From assembly GCA_938034875.1 (NCBI GenBank), contig CALHND010000019.1, forward strand, positions 1 to 64,000: a stretch of 64,000 nt of DNA. Reading direction: 5' to 3'. Position numbers and translations under genes: made by a program. This document shows, piece after piece, positions 22,270-31,507 of this stretch. The notes under the pieces were generated by a model. The model did no database searches and was not told the origin of the DNA. It saw only the letters and a program-made list of their open reading frames with translations. Each line of letters begins with the position of its first letter. Position 1 is the first letter of the stretch. Source of the stretch: an uncultured Clostridia bacterium. Lineage in GTDB: Bacteria; Bacillota; Clostridia; Oscillospirales; Acutalibacteraceae.

Positions 22270-24414
22270 TTATTTTGCTTTTATTGTAGTCATAAGTGGC
22301 AAATCGACTGAACTGCTACCAACCATTATTTCAAAATCTCCCGGCTCAAGTACCTTTTTCATGCTTTGGTCTACTATCTTAAGCTCGTCAATGGTGAGGG
22401 TAAATGTGACTGTTTTTTGCTCATTTGGTTTAAGTTCGACGCGCTCAAATCCCTTAAGCTCTTTTACAGGGCGCATTACCGTACCGATTACATCATGAAT
22501 ATACATCTGAGCAATCTCAGTTCCTTCAACCAGTCCTGTGTTTTTGACCTTTGCTGTAACTGTAAGCGCAACGTCTGCTTCAGTAAACTCGGTTTTTGAA
22601 ACAGTAAGGTCGCTGTACTCAAATGTTGTGTAACTAAGGCCGAAACCAAACGGATACAGAGGTCCTTCTGCCAGATCCTTGTACTTATTGTCACCATGCC
22701 AACCGGGTAAATAATTGTAATAAACAGGCACTTGTCCTGCTGTTCTTGGAAACGAAATGGGCAGTTTTCCGCTTGGGTTTACATCACCAAACAAAATTTC
22801 AGCCGCTGCTGTTCCACCGACCATTCCGCTGTTGAAAGTTTCTAAAATCGCGTTCATGTTATCAGCTTCCCAGTTGATGCAAAGCGGTTTGCCGTTTACC
22901 ATAATCAGTACAATAGGCTTTTTTGTTGCTTTAAGCTCCTTGAGCAGTGCAGTTTGCTCGCCGGGCATATCAAGGAATGCACGTGATTTGTATTCACCGT
23001 TAAGCTCTATGTAATCGCCCATAACAGCGATGATGAGGTCGCTTTCTTTTGCTGCTTTTATCGCCGATGCAAATCCACGCTTGCCGGGTTTTATAATATC
23101 GCAGCCTTTGCTGTATGTAACGGTAATACCATCTTTTTTAGCACGGTTTTTTATACCCTTAAGCATTGATGTAGCAGGCTTTCTGTGACCGCTGTTTGCG
23201 CCGCATGACCAGTCGCCGTATTGTGCATCTAAATCGTCGGCATTCGGGCCAATGACTGCAATTTTACGTACTTTTTTGCTGTTAATCGGCAGCACTCCGT
23301 CATTTTTTAATAGTGTCATTGATTTGCGTGTAACATCCAGGTCAACTGCAACATGTTCATCACAACAAATCTTGCTTTTATCGGGTTTATCAAACGGGTG
23401 TTCAAACAGACCCATATCAAATTTAGCCTTTAAGATGCGGTAAACCGAGTCATCAATCATATTCATGTCGATTTTGCCGTCGTTAATAAGTTTGATTGCA
23501 TACTCATAAAACTCTTCGGTCTGCATTATCATGTCGTTTCCTGCTTCAATGGACACCTTTGATGCATCGGAGAAATTGTCGCATACCTTTTGGTTATCGA
23601 TAAGTGAGCGGACATTTGACCAGTCGGTTATAATGAATCCGTCAACGCCGACTTCATCTTTAAGTACTTCACGAAGCAGTCTGCGATTTGAATTCATCGG
23701 TACACCGTCGACCGACTGATAGCCTGTCATGTATGTTTTGCATCCGGCCTTTGCTGCCTTTTCAAACGGAGGTAAAAATGTTTCTCTGATCATTCTTTCG
23801 CTTACCATGCTGTCGTAAGCATCGCGTCCTCCGACCGATTCGCCGTAGGCTATGTAATGTTTGGCGCACGCCATAATGCAGGAGTTGTCCTCAAAGTTAT
23901 TTTGATATCCATCAACTATAGCAGCACCAAGTTCACCGATAAGAAATGGGTCCTCACCGAAGGTTTCGTTTATTCGTCCCCAGCGAGTGTCTCTGCCAAT
24001 GCAAAAAACAGGGGAGAAAGTCCAATGTAGGCTGTCACACCGTACTTCGGTTGCAGATACTCTGCCGCACTTTCGCATAGCCTCACGGTCAAACGATTGA
24101 GCCATGGCAAGCTGTGTAGGGAATACAGTGGCGTATTCATTAAGTGCGTGTCCATGTATGCAGTCAATACCGAATAAAATCGGTATTCCAAGGCGTGTTT
24201 CATTTATAGCAACTCGCTGTAATTCATCGGCGTTTTCACCCAGTACGTGCAAGTATGAGCCAAGTCCTTTACGTGCCCAATCCAGAGCCTCATCACGAGT
24301 CATAAACTTGTATGCAAGTTGCATCATTTGTCCAATTTTTTCCTCGGTTGTCATTAACTTAAGCAACGACGCAGCTCGTTCACTTGAAGAATATTTGGTA
24401 TTTTTATAATCCAC
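22270..24414 (-). CDS. Glycoside hydrolase family 3 (beta-glucosidase type)
   Basis: 714 residues if started at the GTG 24412-24414. The promoter at 24448-24476 excludes the first ATG, and AGGA lies ahead of the GTG. The GH3 N-terminal barrel has CAKHYIAYGES (substrate-binding Lys-His) and the nucleophile D264 in DGFIITDWSNV. The C-terminal alpha/beta sandwich follows (KKVRKIAVIGPNADD, PIVLIMVNGKPL), and a fibronectin-III-like end (FGFGLSYTTFEYS ... LEPGDFEIMVGSSS). It has no signal peptide, so it acts inside the cell on short beta-glucosides. Monocistronic between promoter and terminator. Confidence 0.93.
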   Translation of the reverse strand: MDYKNTKYSSSERAASLLKLMTTEEKIGQMMQLAYKFMTRDEALDWARKGLGSYLHVLGENADELQRVAINETRLGIPILFGIDCIHGHALNEYATVFPTQLAMAQSFDREAMRKCGRVSATEVRCDSLHWTFSPVFCIGRDTRWGRINETFGEDPFLIGELGAAIVDGYQNNFEDNSCIMACAKHYIAYGESVGGRDAYDSMVSERMIRETFLPPFEKAAKAGCKTYMTGYQSVDGVPMNSNRRLLREVLKDEVGVDGFIITDWSNVRSLIDNQKVCDNFSDASKVSIEAGNDMIMQTEEFYEYAIKLINDGKIDMNMIDDSVYRILKAKFDMGLFEHPFDKPDKSKICCDEHVAVDLDVTRKSMTLLKNDGVLPINSKKVRKIAVIGPNADDLDAQYGDWSCGANSGHRKPATSMLKGIKNRAKKDGITVTYSKGCDIIKPGKRGFASAIKAAKESDLIIAVMGDYIELNGEYKSRAFLDMPGEQTALLKELKATKKPIVLIMVNGKPLCINWEADNMNAILETFNSGMVGGTAAAEILFGDVNPSGKLPISFPRTAGQVPVYYNYLPGWHGDNKYKDLAEGPLYPFGFGLSYTTFEYSDLTVSKTEFTEADVALTVTAKVKNTGLVEGTEIAQMYIHDVIGTVMRPVKELKGFERVELKPNEQKTVTFTLTIDELKIVDQSMKKVLEPGDFEIMVGSSSVDLPLMTTIKAK

Positions 24415-24447
24415 AATAAAACACATCCTAAAAAGCATTATGAATAA

Positions 24448-24476
24448 ATTATATTGCATAAGAATTCAATGGTCAA
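24448..24476 (-). promoter_or_regulatory. Promoter of the GH3 gene
   Basis: Minus strand TTGACC (24471-24476), 17-bp spacer, TATAAT (24448-24453). Confidence 0.75.
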
Positions 24477-24526
24477 TAACATTTTGTGTTTTTGCTACTG
24501 ATTTTAACATTTTAGAATAATTATTC

Positions 24527-24555
24527 TTTACTTAATGTTAAAAATATGGTATGAT
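24527..24555 (+). promoter_or_regulatory. Promoter of the 95-residue gene
   Basis: TTTACT (24527-24532), 17-bp spacer, TATGAT (24550-24555), about 30 bp ahead of the ATG at 24586. Confidence 0.65.
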
Positions 24556-24585
24556 ATATCAGAAAAAGTATTGGAGGATTTACGA

Positions 24586-24873
24586 ATGGCTGAAAAAAGC
24601 GAGTTTTTAACATATAAGGGACGTCCCCTTGTTCGCAAGGATAATGTAATTTACTATGGAGATATGGCCGAAAAATATGTTGTCATGCTTCAGATTATGT
24701 CAACTAAAAAAGAGGGCGACATGGAGGTTGCTGATAAGGTTTTTGTGCAGCTTATGGATAACGACCCTGATAAGCGTCCTAAGGATCGTGTTCTTAAAAA
24801 AAGCGAAAAGACCGGTTTGTACAATGCTATGGATATCGGATCAATTTGGCTCGAACGCGAATTATCTAAATAA
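24586..24873 (+). CDS. Small conserved protein, function unknown (95 aa)
   Basis: Start ATG 24586 with GGAGG 9 nt ahead; the frame opens earlier but over the promoter. The protein is soluble and charged, beginning MAEKSEFLTYKGRPLVRKDN. The stretch VIYYGDMAEKYVVMLQIMSTKK suggests a beta-hairpin, and the C-terminal half ends YNAMDIGSIWLEREL. No metal-binding Cys/His set and no membrane segment. The look (short, conserved-seeming core, own promoter) is that of small clostridial proteins of unknown role. It precedes the FMN riboswitch but is a separate unit. Confidence 0.75.
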   Translation: MAEKSEFLTYKGRPLVRKDNVIYYGDMAEKYVVMLQIMSTKKEGDMEVADKVFVQLMDNDPDKRPKDRVLKKSEKTGLYNAMDIGSIWLERELSK

Positions 24874-24913
24874 ACAAATTTTCGCGTAAGTAATATTATA
24901 TCATTAATAATGC

Positions 24914-25048
24914 TGTCTTCAGGGCGGGGTGAAATTCCCCACCGGCGGTATGGTGTCATTTTTGAGCACTAAAGCCCGCTAACTGTGTGTTACACAGCCG
25001 ATTTGGTGAGATTCCAAAGCCGACGGTACAGTCCGGATGAAAGAAGAT
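24914..25048 (+). ncRNA. FMN riboswitch (RFN element)
   Basis: The conserved core blocks are all present in order: TCTTCAGGGCGGGGTGAAAT, CCCACCGGCGGTA, AGCCCGC, GATTTGGTGAGATTCC, AAAGCCGACGGTACAGTC and CGGATGAAAGAAGA. The element closes on TCTTC/GAAGA. Binding FMN should favour the terminator at 25083 and switch off ribU. Confidence 0.96.
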
Positions 25049-25082
25049 TCACGCTTTTACACCTTTGGCTAAAAAGTGTTTG

Positions 25083-25111
25083 CGCCCTGCTTTAAGCAGG
25101 GCGTTTTTTAT
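25083..25111 (+). terminator. Riboswitch-controlled terminator
   Basis: CGCCCTGC (25083-25090) and GCAGGGCG (25096-25103) followed by seven T. It lies between the FMN aptamer and ribU, as expected for transcriptional attenuation. Confidence 0.9.
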
Positions 25112-25152
25112 ACTCCGACGGCAGCATGAATAAATTTTAAGGAGAATGCTTT

Positions 25153-25737
25153 ATGTCAACCAAAATTAATGTAAGAAAAATTGCCATGACCGCGCTGTTA
25201 GGTGCGCTGTCGACCGTGCTGATGATGTTAAGCTTCAGCGTGCCGTTTATGCCTGGGTTTATTAAAATGGACTTTTCGGAACTTCCGGCGCTTATAGCTG
25301 CGTTCAGCATGGGACCTATCAGCGGTATTGCAGTGTGTCTTATTAAAAATGTTGTAAACGTTTTTATGACGACAACAGGCGGAATAGGCGAAATTGCTAA
25401 CTTTTTGCTCGGAGTAGCCTTTGTAACACCGGCAGCACTGATTTACAATCGCCTCAAGAGCCGTCGAGGAGCCCTTATCGGAAGTGCAGTTGGTGCGCTT
25501 TCAATGGCGCTTTTGTCACTTCCAATCAACTATTTTATTACCTATCCAATTTACAGCCAGTTTATGCCTCTTGATGTAATCGTAAATATGTATCAGCAGA
25601 TAATACCGAACGTCGACGGTCTGCTTATGTGCCTGATTGTGTTCAACGTACCGTTTACTTTGCTTAAGGGTGCTGCTGATGCAACAATAACTTTCCTAAT
25701 TTATAAACGAATTTCACCAATTATCAGAGGTAAGTAA
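25153..25737 (+). CDS. ribU: Riboflavin ECF transporter S component RibU
   Basis: 194 residues with six hydrophobic segments, starting with the basic lead and ALLGALSTVLMMLSFSVP, then KMDFSELPALIAAFSMGPISG and VNVFMTTTGGIGEIANFLLG, the family signature. It binds riboflavin and uses the EcfA1-EcfA2-EcfT module encoded 4.6 kb downstream. The FMN riboswitch directly upstream confirms the substrate. AAGGAG 7 nt ahead of the ATG. Confidence 0.95.
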   Translation: MSTKINVRKIAMTALLGALSTVLMMLSFSVPFMPGFIKMDFSELPALIAAFSMGPISGIAVCLIKNVVNVFMTTTGGIGEIANFLLGVAFVTPAALIYNRLKSRRGALIGSAVGALSMALLSLPINYFITYPIYSQFMPLDVIVNMYQQIIPNVDGLLMCLIVFNVPFTLLKGAADATITFLIYKRISPIIRGK

Positions 25738-25761
25738 GCATATATTAATATATAATATATA

Positions 25762-25790
25762 TTGCTATTGATATAGTATTATGGTATAAT
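25762..25790 (+). promoter_or_regulatory. Promoter of the ruvA operon
   Basis: TTGCTA (25762-25767), 17-bp spacer, TATAAT (25785-25790). It precedes the long block ruvA to pgsA. Confidence 0.65.
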
Positions 25791-25852
25791 AAATCGATTA
25801 GTTATATGCGATTTTAGTTTACATAAAATTGCCTTCATTAAGGGGGATTAAA

Positions 25853-26455
25853 ATGCTCTACTCAATTACGGGCACACTCGTTTATGCTGATGCTTCATCT
25901 ATTGCAGTTGACTGCAACGGTGTTGCATTTCGCTGCGCGGTGTCTATGAATACATTGGAACACATGCCACAGCGTGACAGCCGAGTTACCGTATATACCT
26001 ATCTGAATGTCAGAGAGGATGCACTTGACCTTTTCGGATTTTACAGCACCGATGAACTTGATATGTTTAAGCTCATTACCTCGGTTAGCGGAGTAGGACC
26101 GAAAAATGCAATGGCACTTTTATCTGAATTTAAATCTGATAAGCTGCGAATCGCCATTGCAAGCGGCGATTCAAAAAGTCTTACACGGGCTGTTGGAGTG
26201 GGAACTAAGCTTGCTCAGCGAATCATACTTGAACTTAAAGATAAAGTCGGAGTTATAGGCGGCAGCGGCGTCATTGAGGAAATTGCGGTTGTAGGAGCAG
26301 TTTCTGCGTCGAAAAATGCTGCCGAAGCAGTTGAAGCGCTTGTTTCGCTCGGCTATTCACAAAGTGAGGCGTCACTTGCAGTCGGCAGACTTGACAGCAG
26401 TCTTTCTGTCGAAGAGCTGGTGCGCATGGCACTGAAAGCCATGGCGAAGATTTAA
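25853..26455 (+). CDS. ruvA: Holliday junction DNA helicase subunit RuvA
   Basis: 200 residues from ATG 25853 (AGGGGG 7 nt ahead). The N-terminal OB fold starts MLYSITGTLVYADASSIAVDCNG. The double helix-hairpin-helix region has LITSVSGVGPKNAMALLSEF and VGVGTKLAQRIILELKDKV. The C-terminal RuvB-contact domain has ALVSLGYSQSEA. RuvA tetramers clamp Holliday junctions for RuvB, encoded next after 15 bp. Confidence 0.97.
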   Translation: MLYSITGTLVYADASSIAVDCNGVAFRCAVSMNTLEHMPQRDSRVTVYTYLNVREDALDLFGFYSTDELDMFKLITSVSGVGPKNAMALLSEFKSDKLRIAIASGDSKSLTRAVGVGTKLAQRIILELKDKVGVIGGSGVIEEIAVVGAVSASKNAAEAVEALVSLGYSQSEASLAVGRLDSSLSVEELVRMALKAMAKI

Positions 26456-26470
26456 TCGGGAGGTATTAGT

Positions 26471-27499
26471 TTGTCTGATAACGAGATAAAAAACAGGTGG
26501 ACAGCACCCGAATATGCAGAAAAGGATGCCGACATTGAGGTTTCCCTTCGTCCCCAGACGTTAAATGATTACATTGGTCAGGATAAGGCAAAAGAAAACC
26601 TGTCAATATACATGGAAGCTGCAAAAATTCGCGGAGAATCACTTGACCATTGCCTGATTTACGGCCCTCCGGGACTTGGTAAAACGACTCTTGCCGGAAT
26701 CATTGCCAATGAAATGGGTGTTAATCTTAAAATTACTTCCGGTCCGGCTATTGAGCGTCAGGGAGACCTTGCTGCGCTGATGACCAATCTGCAGCCGGGC
26801 GATGTACTTTTTATTGATGAAATACATCGATTGCCTCGCACTGTTGCTGAAGTGCTATATCCTGCAATGGAGGATTTTGCAATAGATATCATGGTCGGCA
26901 CGGGGCAAACCATGCGCTCAATTCGACTTGATATACCGCATTTTACGCTGGTCGGAGCTACTACACGCTCGGGACAGCTTGCAGCGCCGCTGCGCGACCG
27001 TTTCGGAGTTCAGCTTAGACTGGAATTATACACACCTGAGCAGCTCGGCGATATTGTAATGCGATCGGCAAATGTGCTTAGCGTACCCATCGACCGTGAC
27101 GGTGCGCTTGAAATTGCCTCGCGTTCTCGCGGTACACCGCGAATTGCAAACCGTTTGCTTAAGCGCACGCGTGATTTTGCACAGGTCATGCACAACGGCG
27201 AAGTTGACGAAAACATTGCTCGTGCGGCGCTTGACCGACTGGAAATCGACGAGCTGGGATTAGATGATTTCGATCGCCGTATGCTTTCAACTATAATAAA
27301 TTTTTATGGCGGTGGCCCTGTCGGCGTTGAAACTTTGGCGGCGGCACTGGGAGAGGAATCGGTTACTATCGAGGATGTTTATGAACCATATTTAATGCAA
27401 ATCGGATTTTTAACGCGCACTCCGCGTGGCCGATGCGTAACAGCGCTAGCATATGAACATTTAGGGGTAACTCAAAAGGGACAGCAATCACTTTACTGA
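26471..27499 (+). CDS. ruvB: Holliday junction branch-migration ATPase RuvB
   Basis: 342 residues from a TTG start with GGGAGG 6 nt ahead. It carries [13 protein letters not shown], Walker A GPPGLGKT (65-72), Walker [10 protein letters not shown], sensor 1 GATTRSGQL, the arginine finger in [12 protein letters not shown], and the winged-helix DNA-binding end ([16 protein letters not shown]). It powers branch migration with RuvA. Confidence 0.98.
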   Translation: MSDNEIKNRWTAPEYAEKDADIEVSLRPQTLNDYIGQDKAKENLSIYMEAAKIRGESLDHCLIYGPPGLGKTTLAGIIANEMGVNLKITSGPAIERQGDLAALMTNLQPGDVLFIDEIHRLPRTVAEVLYPAMEDFAIDIMVGTGQTMRSIRLDIPHFTLVGATTRSGQLAAPLRDRFGVQLRLELYTPEQLGDIVMRSANVLSVPIDRDGALEIASRSRGTPRIANRLLKRTRDFAQVMHNGEVDENIARAALDRLEIDELGLDDFDRRMLSTIINFYGGGPVGVETLAAALGEESVTIEDVYEPYLMQIGFLTRTPRGRCVTALAYEHLGVTQKGQQSLY

Positions 27500-27519
27500 T
27501 ATATCGGAGGTTGTATTAT

Positions 27520-28878
27520 ATGGCAAGAATGTTTGGAACAGACGGCGTAAGAGGCGTAGCAAATACTGAGCTTACCGCCGAGTTGGCAATGGGAATAGGC
27601 CGTGCTGCGGCAATGGTGCTTGCAGAAGAGTCTGCAAGACCAAAAGTTCTTATCGGTATGGACACACGCGCATCGGGAAATATGTTTGAATCAGCGCTTG
27701 CGGCAGGACTTTGTTCTGTTGGAGCAGATGTTGTTCTTGCGGGTGTTGTACCGACGCCTGCTGTTGCATATTTAGTTCAAAAATACGGCTGTGATGCAGG
27801 CATTATGATTTCTGCATCGCATAATCCGTGCGAGTACAACGGTATAAAGCTGTTCAGCGGGGACGGTTACAAACTGCCAGACTCGCTTGAAGATGAAATA
27901 GAGGATATTGTTACTCGCCCTGACAAAGGACACCCTGCACCCACCCACGGTGATATCGGCAGAGTATCGATTGCCGAGGATGCAGCGGCTGACTATATTG
28001 AAAACATTATGTCAACTACCGATTTGAGATTTGAGGGTATGAAAATAGCCCTCGACTGTGCAAACGGTGCATCTGCCGTAACGGCAAAGGTGCTTTTCTC
28101 CATGCTGGGAGCCGAGGTACATGTACTGTCGGATAAACCAAACGGTGTGAATATAAACGACGGCTGCGGTTCAACTCATATGGAAGCGTTACAGCAGTAT
28201 GTTCGTGAAAATGGTCTTGATGGCGGCTTTGCATTTGATGGTGATGCCGACCGATGTCTTGCCGTTGACGAAAACGGCGAACTTATTGACGGAGATAAGA
28301 TTATCGCAATTTGCGCTCTTGATATGAAGGCAAGAGGAAAGCTGAGAAAGGACACAGCAGTAGTAACTGTTATGTCAAATCTCGGATTTTTCTGCTTTGC
28401 CGAAGAAAACGGAATCGTTGTTGAAAAAACAAAGGTTGGCGACCGTTATGTACTTGAATGTATGAAAAATTCGGATTTAACCATTGGCGGCGAACAGTCT
28501 GGTCATGTTATTTTCCACGATTTTGCCACTACGGGCGACGGACAGCTTACAGCGGTGCAGCTTCTTGGTGCTGTAAAGCGCTCGGGTAAAAAATTCAGCG
28601 AGCTTGCATCTGTAATGACTGTTTTTCCTCAAATGCTTATCAATATTACGGTTGATAATGATAAAAAGGAACAGCTTTTCGAGGATGAAGATATTAAGAA
28701 AATTATATTTGATACAGAGGTAAGCCTTGGTAATGATGGTCGAGTTCTTGTTCGTGCATCGGGCACGGAGCCGCTTGTAAGGGTTATGCTTGAAGGCAAG
28801 GATATAGATGCTATTACACGCATGGCACACGATATATCAAATGTCATTGCTACCAGGCTCGATGGAAAAGTTATATAA
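27520..28878 (+). CDS. glmM: Phosphoglucosamine mutase
   Basis: 452 residues from ATG 27520 (GGAGG 9 nt ahead). It interconverts glucosamine-6-P and glucosamine-1-P on the way to UDP-GlcNAc and peptidoglycan. S100 in MISASHNPCEYNG is the phosphoserine, FDGDADRCLAVDE binds the metal, GGEQSGH binds sugar, and RASGTEPLVRVM binds phosphate. The RuvB-GlmM order within this block is not the classical one (cdaA-ybbR-glmM is), so its regulation here goes with recombination genes. Confidence 0.96.
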   Translation: MARMFGTDGVRGVANTELTAELAMGIGRAAAMVLAEESARPKVLIGMDTRASGNMFESALAAGLCSVGADVVLAGVVPTPAVAYLVQKYGCDAGIMISASHNPCEYNGIKLFSGDGYKLPDSLEDEIEDIVTRPDKGHPAPTHGDIGRVSIAEDAAADYIENIMSTTDLRFEGMKIALDCANGASAVTAKVLFSMLGAEVHVLSDKPNGVNINDGCGSTHMEALQQYVRENGLDGGFAFDGDADRCLAVDENGELIDGDKIIAICALDMKARGKLRKDTAVVTVMSNLGFFCFAEENGIVVEKTKVGDRYVLECMKNSDLTIGGEQSGHVIFHDFATTGDGQLTAVQLLGAVKRSGKKFSELASVMTVFPQMLINITVDNDKKEQLFEDEDIKKIIFDTEVSLGNDGRVLVRASGTEPLVRVMLEGKDIDAITRMAHDISNVIATRLDGKVI

Positions 28879-28901
28879 AGTTAAAAAAGGACGGAAAAAT
28901 T

Positions 28902-29771
28902 TTGAGAGCAGTCAGCAATTTTGATGATTATGAACTGATAGATACTTCAAGTGGAGAGAAACTTGAACGATGGAAGGATATAATACTAATCCGACCAGAC
29001 CCGCAGATAATATGGAATACGGAGCGGACAAATTCACTGTGGTATGAGGCACACGCACGATATCATCGTTCGTCTTCGGGCGGCGGTGCGTGGGAAAAAT
29101 ATAAAAATGTGCCTGAAGTGTGGACTGTCAGATACGGCGATTTAAAGTTTAATTTAAAGCCGATGGGATTCAAGCACACGGGGCTTTTTCCAGAACAGGC
29201 AGTAAACTGGGACCTAATGAGCCGCATGATAAAAAAACGCGGCGGCGAAGTAAAGGTGCTAAACCTGTTCGGATACACCGGAGCAGCAACACTTGCGTGT
29301 GCAGCTGCCGGCGCATCGGTTACACATGTTGATGCATCAAAAGGCATGGTTTTGTGGGCAAAGGATAACGCGGCGGTGAGCGGGTTGTCAGATCGTCCTA
29401 TACGCTGGCTGGTTGACGATTGCAAAAAATTTGTTCAGCGTGAAATTCGCCGCGGAAATAAATATGATGCCATTGTAATGGATCCTCCGTCATATGGCAG
29501 AGGACCAAACGGCGAGGTATGGAAAATTGAAGAGCAGCTGTGGGAGCTTTTGCATATATGCAATGATATTTTGTCCGACGATCCGCTCTTTTTTCTACTC
29601 AATTCATATACAACAGGGCTGTCGCCAAGCGTCATGAAGTATATGCTATCGTGCGTAATTGGCAAAGGCAGAAACGGTATTGTAACCTGTGATGAAATTG
29701 GCATACCCGTAACAGACAGCGGACTGGTGCTTCCGTGCGGAAATACAGCTGCATGGTTAAAGGAAGAATAA
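28902..29771 (+). CDS. Class I SAM-dependent methyltransferase (PF10672-type, RlmI-like)
   Basis: 289 residues from a TTG start. The Rossmann fold has the SAM loop VLNLFGYTGAATLACAAAGA, an acidic strand-2 end VTHVDASKGMV, and the catalytic-loop motif MDPPSYGRG, as in rRNA cytosine-5 methyltransferases of the RlmI/RlmL C-terminal type. It lacks the PUA domain of RlmI, having instead a short N-terminal region (about 1-100) with WYEAHARYHRSSSGGG. rRNA methylation is the most likely job; the target base is unknown. Confidence 0.85.
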   Translation: MRAVSNFDDYELIDTSSGEKLERWKDIILIRPDPQIIWNTERTNSLWYEAHARYHRSSSGGGAWEKYKNVPEVWTVRYGDLKFNLKPMGFKHTGLFPEQAVNWDLMSRMIKKRGGEVKVLNLFGYTGAATLACAAAGASVTHVDASKGMVLWAKDNAAVSGLSDRPIRWLVDDCKKFVQREIRRGNKYDAIVMDPPSYGRGPNGEVWKIEEQLWELLHICNDILSDDPLFFLLNSYTTGLSPSVMKYMLSCVIGKGRNGIVTCDEIGIPVTDSGLVLPCGNTAAWLKEE

Positions 29772-29785
29772 AGGAAGACGTTATT

Positions 29786-30640
29786 TTGGATAACATTATT
29801 GAACTAAAAAATGTAGTTTTTGACTACCTTGATGACAATGATATACCTGTCACCGTGCTTGACGGCATATCGCTTGACATAGAGCGTGGCTCTTTTACTG
29901 CTGTGCTTGGACATAACGGTTCGGGTAAATCAACTATGGCTAAGCTGTTAAACGGACTTAACAAGCCCGCAAGCGGCACCGTTATCGTAAACGGAATGGA
30001 CACCCTAAAAGAAGAGCACGAGTTTGACATACGCAAGACGGTCGGAATGGTATTTCAAAATCCCGACAATCAGATTGTCGCATCAATAGTTGAAGAGGAT
30101 GTGGCATTCGGCCCTGAAAATTTGGGCATTGCGCCAAATGAAATACGCGAGCGTGTTGACAGCGCACTTAAGACTGTCGATATGTACGATTACCGTAGTC
30201 ATGCGTCATTCAAACTGTCGGGCGGTCAAAAACAGCGTGTTGCCATTGCGGGAATACTTGCTATGCAACCAGTATGTATTGTCCTTGACGAGCCGACAGC
30301 CATGCTTGACCCCAGGGGAAGAAGCGAAGTTATAGAGACGGTTCAGCGACTTAATCGAGAAAAGGGCATGACCATTGTGCTTATTACACATTACATGGAT
30401 GAAGCGGCACTTGCCGACCGTGTAGTTGTAATAGACGGCGGAAAAATACTGCTTGACGGCACGCCGATGGACGTTTTTAGCAACATTGATAAGCTTAAAT
30501 CGGTTGGTCTTGATGTACCTCAGCCCACCGAGCTTGTCAGCTTGCTGAAAGCGGACGGTTTAGATATAGATACAAATGTGCTCGATGTTGAGGGATGTTT
30601 AAATGCACTGTCACAGGTGCTTAATTTGGAGGAAAAGTAA
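29786..30640 (+). CDS. ecfA1: Energy-coupling factor transporter ATPase EcfA1
   Basis: 284 residues from the TTG at 29786, the start that best fits the AAGGAAG site and the homologous N-terminus (DNIIELKNVVFDY). It has Walker A GHNGSGKST, the Q-loop VFQNPDNQIVA, signature LSGGQKQR and Walker B IVLDEPTAMLDP, followed by the C-terminal dimer region. Together with EcfA2 and EcfT it drives vitamin uptake through swappable S components such as RibU and BioY of this window. Confidence 0.96.
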   Translation: MDNIIELKNVVFDYLDDNDIPVTVLDGISLDIERGSFTAVLGHNGSGKSTMAKLLNGLNKPASGTVIVNGMDTLKEEHEFDIRKTVGMVFQNPDNQIVASIVEEDVAFGPENLGIAPNEIRERVDSALKTVDMYDYRSHASFKLSGGQKQRVAIAGILAMQPVCIVLDEPTAMLDPRGRSEVIETVQRLNREKGMTIVLITHYMDEAALADRVVVIDGGKILLDGTPMDVFSNIDKLKSVGLDVPQPTELVSLLKADGLDIDTNVLDVEGCLNALSQVLNLEEK

Positions 30641-31507
30641 TTGTCTATTCTCAAAACACAGGGATTGACCTATATATACGGTGAGGGGACTCCCTTTCGC
30701 ATAGCGGCAATCACCGATGTAAATTTTGAAATAAATTCGCCCGGCCTTACAGCTATTATAGGTCATACAGGTTCGGGTAAATCAACACTAATACAGCACC
30801 TAAACGGGCTGATTAAGCCCACTTCAGGTACTGTGTTTGTTGATGATGAAAATATATGGGAAAAACCTGAAAAGATACGCGATGTGCGGTTCAAAGTCGG
30901 GCTTGTTTTTCAGTACCCTGAGTATCAGCTGTTTGAAGAAACGGTTGAAAAGGACATAGCCTTTGGACCAAATAACATTGGTTTAGATGAAAAGGAAGTA
31001 GCCCAGCGCGTTTTATGGGCGGCGGACAAGGTCGGTCTCTCGCGTGAATTGCTCAAAAAATCACCGTTTGACCTTTCGGGCGGTGAAAAGCGTCGTGCAG
31101 CTATAGCTGGAGTACTTGCTATGCGTCCCAGAGTGCTTATTCTTGACGAGCCGACAGCAGGACTTGACCCAAAGGGTAGAGATATGCTGCTCGGTTGTAT
31201 TACCGATTATCAGCGCAGCGAAAATGCTGTTGTTTTGCTTGTGTCTCATTCAATGGAAGATGTGGCACGTGTAGCTGAAAACGTAATTGTTATGAATAAA
31301 GGCAGACTTGAAATGTTGGGAACTACTGAAGAGGTTTTCAGTCGTCAAAACGAACTTCAAGCAATGGGACTTGCTGTACCAAAGATAATGCAAATTATAT
31401 CCGGACTTCGCGCACGCGGTGCTGATTTGCCGGACGGAATTTTAACCGTTGAAGATGCCCGAAAGGCTATTTTACGGCTTATAAAAGGTGGTGCGAACAA
31501 TGCTTAG
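30641..31507 (+). CDS. ecfA2: Energy-coupling factor transporter ATPase EcfA2
   Basis: 288 residues from a TTG directly after the ecfA1 stop, with GGAGG in the last codons of ecfA1. It has Walker A GHTGSGKST, Q-loop VFQYPEYQLFEETV (typical of EcfA2), signature LSGGEKRR and Walker B LILDEPTAGLDP. Forms the heterodimer with EcfA1. The gene overlaps ecfT by 8 bp. Confidence 0.96.
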   Translation: MSILKTQGLTYIYGEGTPFRIAAITDVNFEINSPGLTAIIGHTGSGKSTLIQHLNGLIKPTSGTVFVDDENIWEKPEKIRDVRFKVGLVFQYPEYQLFEETVEKDIAFGPNNIGLDEKEVAQRVLWAADKVGLSRELLKKSPFDLSGGEKRRAAIAGVLAMRPRVLILDEPTAGLDPKGRDMLLGCITDYQRSENAVVLLVSHSMEDVARVAENVIVMNKGRLEMLGTTEEVFSRQNELQAMGLAVPKIMQIISGLRARGADLPDGILTVEDARKAILRLIKGGANNA